A DNA stretch of 64,000 nt from positions 310,001-374,000 of the forward strand of contig OY764335.1 in assembly GCA_963668445.1 (NCBI GenBank). The letters are read 5' to 3'. Made by a program: the position numbers and the translations under genes. The DNA comes from Poriferisulfidus sp963668445. Lineage in GTDB: Bacteria > Pseudomonadota > Gammaproteobacteria > Poriferisulfidales > Poriferisulfidaceae. Each line of letters begins with the position of its first letter. The first letter of the stretch is position 1. Of this stretch, positions 16,915 to 25,358 are shown piece after piece. The notes beneath the pieces were generated by a model. The model was given only the letters and a program-made list of their open reading frames with translations. It was not told where the DNA came from and did not search any database.

Positions 16915-17988
16915 GTGAACTTGCCACGCCAGCCAAGTCGGATTTTGCGCCACGCGCCGTTCGGGCGCGTTCCCGCCGCCGCGTTCCCGGCCGGCCTGCT
17001 TGCCGGGCTGCTGCTGGCGACTTCCGCGCAGGCCCTGTCGGATCGCGAGCGCGACCAGTTGGTCGACGAAAGCCTCCAGATGCGGGAGTTGATGCTGCGC
17101 ATGCAGACCCGCTTCAGCCAGCCGCAGCCGGGCGCCCGGCTGTCGGCGGGCCGTCTGGACGCGCTGGACATCAGTTTCACGGACTCCGACGCCTGGACGC
17201 CGATGTCGGCGATGCTGGACGGCTCGTTGCAGGAGCGCTGGTTCCGCGCTATTGAGCAGGGGGTTCTGGGCCGCTTCGCGCAAGGCCCGATCGAGTTCGA
17301 GCGCACCGCGCCGCCGACCGCCGTGACGTTCGTGCGCGGCGACGAGTTGCCGTGGTACGGTTCGGTGGAGCTTTACGGGCATGGCGGCCCAGTCTCGGCC
17401 GACGCGTCCGAAACCCGCATGCGGCTGACGGTGGCGCCGCGCTTCGAGGACGGCAGCTTCCTGCATGTCGGCATGACGTTCCGTTCCCTGAGTTCCTGGA
17501 CCGAGGCGTTCGAGGCGGAAGACCATGCCGGCGAGACCGTCGCCATGCCGGGCGCGTGGCGGCAGCTGGGCTTCGATTTCGGCTACGCGCAGGACTCCTA
17601 TGCGGTGCAGGCCCGCTACATGAAGCGCAGCGGCTCGGCGCATTCGAGGCTGCATCGCGAGCGCTCGGACCTGGATTTGGAAGGCTTCCACATCCAAGGC
17701 GCCTGGCGCATCACCGGCGAGCCGTCGCGGCGCCATTACGCGCCGGGCCTGCTGGAGCATATCGAGCCGCGCGATGAAGAGGGCATTTGGGCGGTGGTGG
17801 TGCGCTACGCCAATCTGGGCGGCCCGGCCCGCGCGTCGCGCGCGGATTCCGATTCCATGCTGCTGGGCGTGCATTGGCGCACCGGCTCGTCGCTGGAGCT
17901 GGAGCTGGACTACGTGGAAGGCGAGAGCGAGGACTTCCAGATGGCGGGCGACGGCGGCCTGATGCTGCGCGGCATCCTGTCGTTCTAG
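16915..17988 (+). CDS. Shortened OprP-like outer-membrane protein
   Basis: About 357 residues from GTG 16915, chosen because GGAG at 16903-16906 is correctly spaced. A signal-like hydrophobic stretch (about 25-42, ending AQALS) is followed by a short heptad-like segment (ESLQMRELMLRMQTRF) as in the porin at 14217, then beta-strand-rich sequence sharing its local patterns (FEDGSFLHVGMTFRS; the EGFHIQGAWRITGE block corresponds to DGFYVQAAYTLTGE). It ends in ...GILSF, a C-terminal Phe. The barrel portion is clearly shorter than in the first porin. It probably arose by duplication; function unknown. Confidence 0.65.
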   Translation: MNLPRQPSRILRHAPFGRVPAAAFPAGLLAGLLLATSAQALSDRERDQLVDESLQMRELMLRMQTRFSQPQPGARLSAGRLDALDISFTDSDAWTPMSAMLDGSLQERWFRAIEQGVLGRFAQGPIEFERTAPPTAVTFVRGDELPWYGSVELYGHGGPVSADASETRMRLTVAPRFEDGSFLHVGMTFRSLSSWTEAFEAEDHAGETVAMPGAWRQLGFDFGYAQDSYAVQARYMKRSGSAHSRLHRERSDLDLEGFHIQGAWRITGEPSRRHYAPGLLEHIEPRDEEGIWAVVVRYANLGGPARASRADSDSMLLGVHWRTGSSLELELDYVEGESEDFQMAGDGGLMLRGILSF

Positions 17989-18064
17989 GCTGCGGGCCCG
18001 GGGCAGACTTCCGGAGCGTATCGCGGCATCCCTTGGACGGCGCATGGCGCAGGCCGGGAGCGTA

Positions 18065-19423
18065 ATGAGGGCAAGGCCGGGTTGTGCCGCGTTGTTGCTG
18101 GCCGCGCTGCCGGCTGCCGCCGAGCCCGAGTTGAAATTGCTGGCGACGTGGGTGTCCGGAGAACCGGAGGGCACGGAGGCCGTGTCCTATCAGGCGGCGG
18201 TGCGGATGCTGGCGGTGGGCAACGGCAAGGCCGGGCGGATCGATCTGGTGTCGGTGGCGCGTCCGGAGTTGCCGACGACGGTGCGGACATTCGACTTGGG
18301 CATGCCGGACGGGCACGTCCTCAACTCCATTGCATTCCATCCCGAACAGCCGCTGCTGGCGGTCGCGATCGCCGGGCCGGCCGGCGTGCCCGGCGATATC
18401 TTCCTGCTTGATCTGTACGGGCGCGAGTTGGCGCGCTATGCAGCCGGGCACGGACCGGACGATGTGCGGTTCAGTCCTTCAGGACGGTGGCTGGCGGCGC
18501 CGAACGAAGCGGAGGATTATTGGCGCGAGGACGGCGCTTGGCGTTCGCATTCGGGGAGCGTCACGCTGGTGGACCTTCAGGCCGGAGTCGCGCAGGGCGT
18601 GGCGCATCAGATTCCGTTTTCGGCCTTGCCGCCGGGGCATGGCCTGACGTCCCGCGAGGACGGGCGGCGTCTGGAGCGCGAGGCGGGCGGCGGCGAGGCG
18701 GAGATTCCGTTCGATTCCGGCGACCCGGAGCATCTGGAGCCGGAGTACGGGGCGTTCGCGCCCGACGAGTCGGTCTTGTACGTCAGCTTGCAGGAAAACA
18801 ACGGCGTGGCCATTATCGATCTGGAGCGTACGGTCGTGCGCGGCATCATCGCGCTGGGAGTCACGGAGCATGAGGCGGATCTGGAAGACGACGGCGATGT
18901 ATCCTTCACGGATGTGCTACGCGCCTTTCGGGAGCCGGACGGCATTGCGGTGACGGCGGACGGCAGATATTTGGTGACGGCGGATGAGGGCGATACGGAG
19001 CCGAAGGCGAAGGCCGCAGGCGGCCCCGCGGGCGGCGGCCGCACCGTGAGCGTGGTGGATCTGACGAGCGGGCAGGTGGTCGGCGATACCGGCAACCAGT
19101 TGGATGCGGCAGCGCATGCGGCCGGAGTCTATCCGGACGGCCGCAGCGGCAACAAGGGTTCCGAGCCGGAGTCGGTGGCCGCATTCGAGGCGGACGGCGG
19201 CGCGTGGGCGGTGGCGGGTTTGGAGCGGGCGGATGCGTTGGCGCTGATCGACTTGCGCGATCCTGGCGCGCCGACGGTGCGGGCTTTGGTGTCGCTGCGT
19301 CGCCGGGGGGATGCTTCGCTGGCTCCGGAGGGGCTGGCGTATTTCGAGCAGGACGGCGCGCGCTATGCGGCGACGGCCAACGAGAAGTCGGGCACGGCGA
19401 GCATTGTGGCGATCCGGTTTTGA
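18065..19423 (+). CDS. Secreted choice-of-anchor I beta-propeller protein
   Basis: About 452 residues from ATG 18065, which places a short signal peptide (CAALLLAALPAAA) first. Repeated WD/YVTN-like blades follow: DDVRFSPSGRWLAAPNEAE, YVSLQENNGVAIIDL, PDGIAVTADGRYLVTADEGD and SEPESVAAFEADGG are signatures of the choice-of-anchor I domain, which often accompanies secreted phosphatases. Likely periplasmic or surface-exposed. It is co-directional with the two porin-like genes and 76 bp after the second, so it may belong to the same phosphate-related group. No metal-binding phosphatase domain is visible. Confidence 0.75.
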   Translation: MRARPGCAALLLAALPAAAEPELKLLATWVSGEPEGTEAVSYQAAVRMLAVGNGKAGRIDLVSVARPELPTTVRTFDLGMPDGHVLNSIAFHPEQPLLAVAIAGPAGVPGDIFLLDLYGRELARYAAGHGPDDVRFSPSGRWLAAPNEAEDYWREDGAWRSHSGSVTLVDLQAGVAQGVAHQIPFSALPPGHGLTSREDGRRLEREAGGGEAEIPFDSGDPEHLEPEYGAFAPDESVLYVSLQENNGVAIIDLERTVVRGIIALGVTEHEADLEDDGDVSFTDVLRAFREPDGIAVTADGRYLVTADEGDTEPKAKAAGGPAGGGRTVSVVDLTSGQVVGDTGNQLDAAAHAAGVYPDGRSGNKGSEPESVAAFEADGGAWAVAGLERADALALIDLRDPGAPTVRALVSLRRRGDASLAPEGLAYFEQDGARYAATANEKSGTASIVAIRF

Positions 19424-19449
19424 GGGCGGGCGGCCTGCGGAGCGCGTAC

Positions 19450-19480
19450 AAAAAAGCCCCGGCCGCAGCACGGCCGGGGA
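19450..19480 (-). terminator. Strong intrinsic terminator for leftward transcription
   Basis: GCCCCGGCCG (19456-19465) pairs with CGGCCGGGG (19471-19479) around a 5-base loop; read leftward the stem is followed by a run of six U. It lies about 75 bases past the stop of the 23-residue peptide gene at 19555-19626, supporting that gene as a separately transcribed unit. It may also slow rightward transcription from the choice-of-anchor gene. Confidence 0.8.
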
Positions 19481-19554
19481 GCAAGAACGACCGCTGTCGT
19501 GGCGGTCTTAAGCCGGACTTCCTGTCCGGATCTGACCTCTAGAGGGAGGGTCGG

Positions 19555-19626
19555 TCAGTCGAGGTAGCCCAGGCGCATGACGGCGAAGACAGTGGCCCAG
19601 ATCACAATAGCAACGATAATATCCAT
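19555..19626 (-). CDS. 23-residue single-span membrane peptide
   Basis: The frame reads MDIIVAIVIWATVFAVMRLG then YLD and stop. Residues 3-16 are a continuous hydrophobic helix, followed by a positive Arg, so it should insert as one transmembrane span. GAGG lies five bases before the ATG, and a textbook intrinsic terminator follows at 19450-19480. Upstream is AT-rich, promoter-like sequence. The layout (ribosome site, tiny hydrophobic frame, terminator) is that of genuine small membrane proteins such as KdpF or CydX, but I do not recognise this one and no partner complex is adjacent. Confidence 0.55.
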   Translation of the reverse strand: MDIIVAIVIWATVFAVMRLGYLD

Positions 19627-19839
19627 CACATCCTCAAGGGTGGTATTTCGGCGATTGGCGCCCCACGCGTCAATCAATGATTCATAATATAATGAAATTC
19701 TAATATTAAGTCAAGCCATGCGCGAAGGCGTTCGGCTGGACCTTATCATCCTATTGTTAAATAAAGATATTTTAAAAACGCCTGCCGGAGCGTTCGGGAA
19801 CGTCCGCTCCGCGATACCGTTCAACCTGTTGATTTATAA
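19627..19839. promoter_or_regulatory. AT-rich intergenic region with likely promoters
   Basis: 213 bases, far AT-richer than the flanking genes. The stretch 19681-19715 contains overlapping TATAAT-like hexamers on both strands and would drive the leftward 23-residue peptide gene. Nothing else recognisable is present. Confidence 0.4.
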
Positions 19840-20457
19840 TTATTTTTCAGTATGCGCGAGATGCGGCGCGAGATACGCCAGTTGCGCCAGCAGAAACAGC
19901 AGCGGCAGGCCCAGTGCCAGCCCGAACAGTTTGAACTGCACCCACGCTTCTTCCGAAAACCCGTACGCCACATACAGGTTCAAGGCGCCGCAGAATGCGA
20001 AGAACCCTACCCAGCCTGCATTCAGCCGCCGCCAGACGCGCCCGTCTTCCAGCGGCAGCGCCTTCGCCAGCATCCGTTCCACCAGCGTTCTGGCCCCGAT
20101 CATGGCGGACAGCAGGAATGCGGCGGCCAACGCCCAGTAGAACACAGTCGGCTTCCATTTGATGAACAGCGGATCTTTCAGCAGCACCGTTAAGGTGCCT
20201 GCGACCCACACGAGGGCGAGCGCCGCGAGGTGCGTCGGCGTCAGCTGCCGCATGGCCAGAAGCGCTCCGCATTGCGCCAGCATGGCCGCCATGAGCACGA
20301 GTGTGGCAAAGTAGATGCGGTCGGCGGTCGCGCCGGCGGTCAGTTCCAGGCGCAGCCCGTCGCTGACGGCGCCCACCCAAGCGGCGGGCAGGTCGGGATA
20401 GAAGAAATACGCCAGCACGAATACCGCGATCGGCAGCGTCTCCACGAACAACTTCAT
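19840..20457 (-). CDS. yciB: YciB-family inner-membrane protein
   Basis: 205 residues starting at MKLFVETLPIAVFVLAYFF (ATG 20457), the conserved YciB N-terminus; a frame-open extension to 20508 is not conserved. Several hydrophobic helices follow, with conserved blocks KDPLFIKWKPTVFYW and GWVGFFAFCGALNLYVAY. YciB (also called intracellular septation protein A) interacts with cell-elongation and division proteins and affects envelope synthesis in enterics. It is divergent from yciO with 19 bp between starts, so their promoters overlap. Confidence 0.92.
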   Translation of the reverse strand: MKLFVETLPIAVFVLAYFFYPDLPAAWVGAVSDGLRLELTAGATADRIYFATLVLMAAMLAQCGALLAMRQLTPTHLAALALVWVAGTLTVLLKDPLFIKWKPTVFYWALAAAFLLSAMIGARTLVERMLAKALPLEDGRVWRRLNAGWVGFFAFCGALNLYVAYGFSEEAWVQFKLFGLALGLPLLFLLAQLAYLAPHLAHTEK

Positions 20458-20476
20458 GGCCCCATTATAGAAGCCC

Positions 20477-21094
20477 ATGGCCCAGTACTTCGCCATCCAC
20501 CCGGACAACCCCCAGCCGCGCTTGATTCTGCAGACGGCCGAGTTGCTGTGCGGCGGCGCCCTGATCGTCTATCCGACCGATTCCTGCTACGCCTTCGGCT
20601 GCACGGTCGGCGACAAGCCATCCATGGAGGCAATCCGCCGCCTGCGCGGCCTCAGCCCCGGGCGCCCGTTCACGCTGGTGTGCCGCGACCTGTCGGAACT
20701 TTCCGTTTATGCCCGCGTCGACAACGCGGCCTACCGCATTCTCAAGGCGCACACGCCAGGCCCGTACACGTTCCTGCTGGAGGCGACGCGGGAAGTCCCG
20801 CGGCGGCTGATGGAGCCTAAGCGGCGCACCATCGGCCTGCGCATTCCGGACCATCGGGTGGTGCAGGCGCTGCTCGAGACCTACGGCGCGCCGCTGATGA
20901 GCAGCACGCTGATGCTGCCGGACCTTGACGACCCGCCGGCGGAAGCGGGCCTGCTGCGCGAACGCCTGAACCGTCAGGTCGATGTGATCATCGACAGCGG
21001 CTTCTGCCCGAGCGTGCCGACGACGGTGGTCAGTCTGATGGGCGGCGTGCCGGAAATCGTCCGCCAAGGCGGCGGCGCCTTCCCATTGCTATAA
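20477..21094 (+). CDS. yciO: YciO/Sua5-YrdC-family protein
   Basis: 205 residues: YrdC-like domain with GGALIVYPTDSCYAFGC near the start and KRRTIGLRIPDH further on. The central KxR-type motif of true threonylcarbamoyl-AMP synthases is altered as in the YciO subgroup, so it is placed there instead of TsaC. YciO is proposed to act weakly in t6A synthesis or on another carbamoyl-adenylate substrate. The pairing with yciB on the opposite strand and the order yciO-M50 protease-trpS-scpAB are common in gammaproteobacteria. Confidence 0.88.
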   Translation: MAQYFAIHPDNPQPRLILQTAELLCGGALIVYPTDSCYAFGCTVGDKPSMEAIRRLRGLSPGRPFTLVCRDLSELSVYARVDNAAYRILKAHTPGPYTFLLEATREVPRRLMEPKRRTIGLRIPDHRVVQALLETYGAPLMSSTLMLPDLDDPPAEAGLLRERLNRQVDVIIDSGFCPSVPTTVVSLMGGVPEIVRQGGGAFPLL

Positions 21095-21152
21095 TTCCAC
21101 GCATCGTGTCCAACCTCCTGTGGCTTGCCGGTTGGCGCCTGCCTTGCCGCCC

Positions 21153-21803
21153 ATGCAGTTAGCGCAATTTCTGGCGATGGCGGCCGTGCCGGTGCTGCTG
21201 GCCGTTACCCTGCATGAAGCGGCGCATGGCTGGATGGCGCGCCGCCTAGGCGATCCGACCGCCTACGAGGCCGGCCGCTTGACGCTCAACCCGATTCCCC
21301 ACATCGATTGGCTCGGCACTCTCGTGCTGCCGTTGGCATTGGTCGCGACGGCCGGCGTGGCCGTCGGCTGGGCCAAGCCTGTGCCGGTCAATGCCGCGCG
21401 TCTCCGCCGCCCGCGCCAAGACATGGCTTGGGTCGCGTTCGCCGGCCCCGCCGCCAACGGGCTGATGCTGGTCGGCTGGGCGCTGCTCGCCCGTTTGGCG
21501 CTGGAGATGGACGGACCCCTGAGCTCCATCCTGTTCGGCATGGGGCAGATCGGCCTCGTCGCCAACGCCGTGCTGATGTTGTTCAACCTGTTGCCGGTTC
21601 CGCCGCTGGACGGCGCCAACATCGTGGCCCGCTGGCTGCCGCCGGAGTGGGGCGCCCGCTGGGACGCGGCCGGGCGCTACGGCTTGGCACTGGTGCTGGG
21701 ACTGCTGTTCCTCGGCATCTGGACGGGCGTCCTGACCGCGCCGCTCATGGCCTTCCTGGGTTTCGCCCACCATGCCTTCGGCCTGCCTTGGAGCAGCTTC
21801 TGA
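21153..21803 (+). CDS. Site-2-protease-family (M50) membrane metalloprotease
   Basis: 216 residues from ATG 21153. The zinc motif is HEAAHGW (about residue 20), and the third ligand lies in NLLPVPPLDGANI (Asp). About five hydrophobic segments. Members of this compact rhomboid-sized M50B group lie before trpS and scpAB in many bacteria; their substrates are mostly unknown. Its stop overlaps the trpS start (TGATG), so the two are translationally coupled. Confidence 0.9.
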   Translation: MQLAQFLAMAAVPVLLAVTLHEAAHGWMARRLGDPTAYEAGRLTLNPIPHIDWLGTLVLPLALVATAGVAVGWAKPVPVNAARLRRPRQDMAWVAFAGPAANGLMLVGWALLARLALEMDGPLSSILFGMGQIGLVANAVLMLFNLLPVPPLDGANIVARWLPPEWGARWDAAGRYGLALVLGLLFLGIWTGVLTAPLMAFLGFAHHAFGLPWSSF

Positions 21804-23017
21804 TGGCCGCCGATATCCAAGCCGGGCAGCGCGTCGTCTCCGGCATGCGGCCGACCGGGCGGCTGCATCTCGGCCACTACCACGGCGTCCTCAAGAACTG
21901 GGTGGAGATGCAGCACGCGCATGAATGCTTCTTCTTCGTCGCCGACTGGCATGCGCTGACTACCCACCACGACGAGACCGGCGGCATGCAGGAGCATGTC
22001 TGGGAGATGGTCGTCGACTGGCTGGCCTGCGGCGTGAGTTCGGGCGCCTCCACGCTGTTCGTACAGTCGCAAGTTCCGGAGCATGCCGAACTGCACCTGC
22101 TGCTGTCCATGGTCACGCCGCTGAGCTGGCTGGAGCGCGTGCCCAGCTATAAGGAGATGCAGGAGCAGACGTCCCGCGATCTGGCGACCTACGGCTTTTT
22201 GGGCTATCCCTTGCTGCAGGCGGCCGACATCCTGATGTACAAGGCGCAGCTGGTGCCGGTGGGCGAGGATCAGGCGGCGCATGTGGAGTTCACGCGCGAA
22301 GTCGCCCGCCGCTTCAACAACCTGTACGGTCGCGAGTCGGGCTTCGCCAAGCGGGCCGAAGCCCTGATCGACCGGCTGGGTCGCAACGAGGCGCGCCTGT
22401 ACCGCAAATGCCGCAAGCGCTTCCAGGAAGAGGGCCATCTGCGTTCGTTGGAAGTGGCTCGCGTCATGCTGCGCGGCCAGCAGAGCATGCCGCTGGGGGA
22501 TCTGGAGCGCCTCGACGGCTATCTGGAAGGGGAGTGCCGGATGATTCTGCCGGAGCCCAAGGAGCATCTGGCGCCTGCGCCCAAGCTGCCCGGCCTCGAC
22601 GGGCGCAAGATGTCCAAGTCGTACAACAACACGCTCGGCCTGCGCGAGGCGCCGGACGCCATCCGCAAGAAGGTGATGGGCATGATGACCGATCCGGCCC
22701 GGCAGCGTCGCACCGACCCCGGCGATCCGGAGAAATGCCCGGTCTGGGATCTGCACCGGATCTACTCCGACGAGGCGGCCCGCGACTGGGTGCAGCACGG
22801 CTGCCGAAGCGCCGGCATCGGCTGCACCGACTGCAAGCGGAAGCTGCTGGAGCCGATGCTGGCCGAACTGCAGCCGATCCGCGACGCCGCGGCCGAATAC
22901 CTCGACGACCGCCCCGGCGTCGCCAGCATGATTCGCGAAAGCTGCGAGGCAGCCCGCGAAGTCGCCCGCGACACGCTGGAAGACATCCGCGAAGCCATGG
23001 GTCTGGACTATGACTGA
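21803..23017 (+). CDS. trpS: Tryptophanyl-tRNA synthetase
   Basis: 404 residues, class Ic synthetase that charges tRNA-Trp. The HIGH-type motif is HLGH (22-25) after SGMRPTGRL, and the KMSKS motif is intact in GRKMSKSYNN. It is longer than the about 334-residue E. coli enzyme, with additional sequence between LYGRESGFAKRAEAL and KEHLAPAPKLPG, as in the long-form TrpRS found beside scpA. The start overlaps the protease stop and its end overlaps scpA by 8 bases. Confidence 0.95.
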   Translation: MAADIQAGQRVVSGMRPTGRLHLGHYHGVLKNWVEMQHAHECFFFVADWHALTTHHDETGGMQEHVWEMVVDWLACGVSSGASTLFVQSQVPEHAELHLLLSMVTPLSWLERVPSYKEMQEQTSRDLATYGFLGYPLLQAADILMYKAQLVPVGEDQAAHVEFTREVARRFNNLYGRESGFAKRAEALIDRLGRNEARLYRKCRKRFQEEGHLRSLEVARVMLRGQQSMPLGDLERLDGYLEGECRMILPEPKEHLAPAPKLPGLDGRKMSKSYNNTLGLREAPDAIRKKVMGMMTDPARQRRTDPGDPEKCPVWDLHRIYSDEAARDWVQHGCRSAGIGCTDCKRKLLEPMLAELQPIRDAAAEYLDDRPGVASMIRESCEAAREVARDTLEDIREAMGLDYD

Positions 23018-23843
23018 GGCGCCGCCGGCCGCCGCCGCACAGCGCGAGATGCCGCTGGCCATGGTGCATGGCGAACGGCTGACCGAACTGCCGGAAGGCC
23101 TGTACATCCCCCCGAATGCGCTGGAAGTGTTCCTTGATGCGTTCGAAGGGCCGCTGGACCTGTTGCTGTACCTGATCCGCCGCCAGAACCTCGACATCCT
23201 CGACCTGCCGGTCGCCGAAATCACCGACCAGTACCTGCGCTACATCGGCCTGATGGAAGACCTGAAGCTGGAGCTCGCCTCCGAATACTTGGTCATGGCG
23301 GCGGTGCTGGCGGAGATCAAGTCCCGCATGTTGTTGCCGCTGCCCGAATCGGAAGACGACGAGGACGATCCGCGCGCCGAACTGATCCGGCGCCTGCAGG
23401 AATACGAGCGCTTCAAGACGGCCGCCGAGCAGTTGGACGCCTTGCCGCGGCTGGAGCGCGACGCGTTCGCCTTCGCCATGGATACGACCGACTTGACAGT
23501 GCCGCGGCCGCTGCCCAAGGTGGGCCTGCAGGATCTGCTGATGGCCTTGCAGTCCATGCTGCTGCGCGTGCAGTTCAATGCCGCCCACCAGATCGAGACG
23601 GAGCAGCTGTCCGTACAGGATCGGATGACCGGCATTCTGGAACGCATCGCCGCCGAAGGCGCTTGCGCCTTCGTCAGCCTGTTCCATGCCCGGGAAGGAC
23701 GGCTCGGCGTGGCGGTGACGCTGCTCGCCCTTTTGGAACTGCTGCAGCTCGGCTTGGTCGAATGCCGCCAGACGGAGTTCGGCGGCCCGATCCGAATTGC
23801 GCGCCGCCATCATCCTGCCGATGAACTCGAAGCCCATGCCTAA
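23010..23843 (+). CDS. scpA: Segregation and condensation protein A (kleisin)
   Basis: 277 residues. It has the ScpA N-terminal signature FEGPLDLLLYLIRRQNLDILDLPVAEI, which binds the SMC neck, an acidic linker (about 110-125) and a C-terminal winged helix that ends in LLALLELLQLGLVE. It bridges SMC heads in the SMC-ScpAB condensin complex used for chromosome segregation. It overlaps trpS by 8 bases and scpB by 23 bases. A leading 30-residue Ala/Pro-rich extension precedes the conserved part. Confidence 0.95.
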   Translation: MTEAPPAAAAQREMPLAMVHGERLTELPEGLYIPPNALEVFLDAFEGPLDLLLYLIRRQNLDILDLPVAEITDQYLRYIGLMEDLKLELASEYLVMAAVLAEIKSRMLLPLPESEDDEDDPRAELIRRLQEYERFKTAAEQLDALPRLERDAFAFAMDTTDLTVPRPLPKVGLQDLLMALQSMLLRVQFNAAHQIETEQLSVQDRMTGILERIAAEGACAFVSLFHAREGRLGVAVTLLALLELLQLGLVECRQTEFGGPIRIARRHHPADELEAHA

Positions 23844-24483
23844 GCCGCAAGTCCGGGACACCGTGCAGGCTGCCTTGATGGCGGCCGGCGAGCCGCTGTC
23901 CGTCGACGATCTGCTGAAGCTTTTTCGCCGCAACGAGCGTCCCGAGCGCAAGAAAGTGGCCGTGGTCCTTGAGGAACTGGCGAAGGAATGCGACGGGCGC
24001 AGCTTCTCGCTGGTGCGGATCGCCAGCGGCTGGCGCTACCAGATCGATCAGGACTACGCCGGTGCCATCGGCCGCCTGTGGGAGCAGCGTCCGCCGCGCT
24101 ATTCGCAGGCGCTGCTGGAGACGCTGGCCCTCATCGCCTACCGCCAGCCGATTACCCGCGGCGAGATCGAACGCGTGCGCGGCGTCGCGCCGAGCACCGG
24201 CATCATGCAGACGCTGACCGAACGGAACTGGGTGCGCACGGTCGGCTACAAGCAGACGCCGGGCCGCCCGGCGCTGTACGGCACGACGCGGGAGTTCTTG
24301 GATTACTTCGGGCTGCAGAGTTTGAAGGAACTGCCGCCGCTGCCGGAATCTCGCGGCGCCGCCGAGGTCGACCCGCAACTGCCGATTCAAGGCATGGCCG
24401 AATCGGAGCCGTCCGCAGTTGCCGATGCGGGCGAGACGCCGGCAGGGGATGCGTCGCCCGAAGCGGACGCCGATGCGCCCTGA
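23821..24483 (+). CDS. scpB: Segregation and condensation protein B
   Basis: 220 residues from ATG 23821; 23797 and 23836 are alternatives. Tandem winged-helix domains with RYSQALLETLALIAYRQPIT and the RGVAPSTGIMQTL, GRPALYGTTREFLDYFGL blocks are diagnostic of ScpB, which dimerises on the ScpA kleisin. The C-terminal about 45 residues are an acidic Ala/Glu/Pro tail of low complexity. Overlaps scpA upstream and rluB downstream, indicating one polycistronic unit with trpS. Confidence 0.94.
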   Translation: MNSKPMPKPQVRDTVQAALMAAGEPLSVDDLLKLFRRNERPERKKVAVVLEELAKECDGRSFSLVRIASGWRYQIDQDYAGAIGRLWEQRPPRYSQALLETLALIAYRQPITRGEIERVRGVAPSTGIMQTLTERNWVRTVGYKQTPGRPALYGTTREFLDYFGLQSLKELPPLPESRGAAEVDPQLPIQGMAESEPSAVADAGETPAGDASPEADADAP

Positions 24484-25234
24484 TGCGCCCGCCGGTGCTC
24501 TGCAACGCCTGCAGAAACTGATCGCCGCCGCCGGCCTCGCTTCGCGCCGCGAGGCGGAAGCATGGATTGAGGCCGGGCGGGTGCGCGTCAACGGCCGCGT
24601 CGCGAAACTCGGCGACCGGGCCGGGCCCGATGATGCGGTGATGGTCGACGGGCATCCGCTGCCCGTGGCGGAGACTCAGGGCAGAGCTCAAGTGCTGGTC
24701 TATCACAAGCCGTCTGGACAGATCGTAAGCCGCGCCGACGAGCAGGGCCGGCCGACGGTCTTCGAGGCCCTGCCGGAACCTTCGCAAGGCCGTTGGATTG
24801 CTGTCGGTCGTCTCGACTTCCAGACTTCGGGCTTGCTTTTACTGACGACGGACGGCGCACTGGCGAACCGCCTGATGCATCCGAGCAGCCAATTGCAGCG
24901 CCGCTATCTGGCGCGAGTGCGCGGTGTGGCGGATAAGGAGCAGTTGGCGCAACTGGCGACGGGCGTGGAACTGGCAGACGGGTCCGCGAAATTCGAATAC
25001 GTTCGTGCCGGTCGCGGACGGGGCACCAATCGCTGGTATGAAGTGGCTCTTCGCGAAGGCCGCAACCGCGAAGTGCGGCGACTTTGGGAAGCCGTCGGGC
25101 TGGAGGTGGGCCGCCTGATCCGAATCGGCTACGGGCCGATTACGTTGCCGCAGGATCATGCTGCAGGCGCGGCGCGGTTGCTTTCGGGACGGGAAGTCCG
25201 GGCCTTGGAGGCGGCTTGCGCGAGCGAAGCATAA
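24473..25234 (+). CDS. rluB: 23S rRNA pseudouridine synthase RluB-type
   Basis: 253 residues. An S4 RNA-binding domain (LIAAAGLASRREAEAWIEAG) is followed by the RsuA/RluB catalytic domain with the active-site aspartate in VGRLDFQTSGLLLLTTDG. The NRWYEVALREGRNREVRRLW block is typical of RluB/RluE/RsuA. RluB makes pseudouridine 2605 in 23S rRNA. The association with scpAB is widespread. The ATG overlaps the end of scpB by 11 bases. Confidence 0.92.
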   Translation: MRPDAPAGALQRLQKLIAAAGLASRREAEAWIEAGRVRVNGRVAKLGDRAGPDDAVMVDGHPLPVAETQGRAQVLVYHKPSGQIVSRADEQGRPTVFEALPEPSQGRWIAVGRLDFQTSGLLLLTTDGALANRLMHPSSQLQRRYLARVRGVADKEQLAQLATGVELADGSAKFEYVRAGRGRGTNRWYEVALREGRNREVRRLWEAVGLEVGRLIRIGYGPITLPQDHAAGAARLLSGREVRALEAACASEA

Positions 25235-25254
25235 GCTCGAGTACGATGTGTGCG

Positions 25255-25292
25255 GGTTCAGAAACATATTGGAACTAAGGCAGGCGGCGGCT
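25255..25292 (+). repeat. Third, partial copy of the inverted-repeat family
   Basis: 38 bases match 13593-13630/31 with 4 differences, including the core CATATTGGAAC and AAGGCAGGCG. It lies in the convergent gap between rluB and gmk, a typical safe landing place for a small element. The TATAAT-dyad half of the 161-bp repeat is absent here. Confidence 0.6.
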
Positions 25293-25358
25293 TTGAATAG
25301 GTTGCGAATATCTGTCCTAGATGGTGCTCTGGCAACGATCCTTTGTCGAGCGCGTAGT

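Noticed and set aside
16843..18174. Long minus-strand open frame opposite the second porin-like gene
   Set aside because: Low-complexity Arg/Ala/His composition typical of antisense frames; no ribosome site or motif.
21308..21802. N-terminal extension of TrpRS
   Set aside because: It overlaps the M50 protease in a different frame; the start at 21803 overlaps the protease stop as TGATG.
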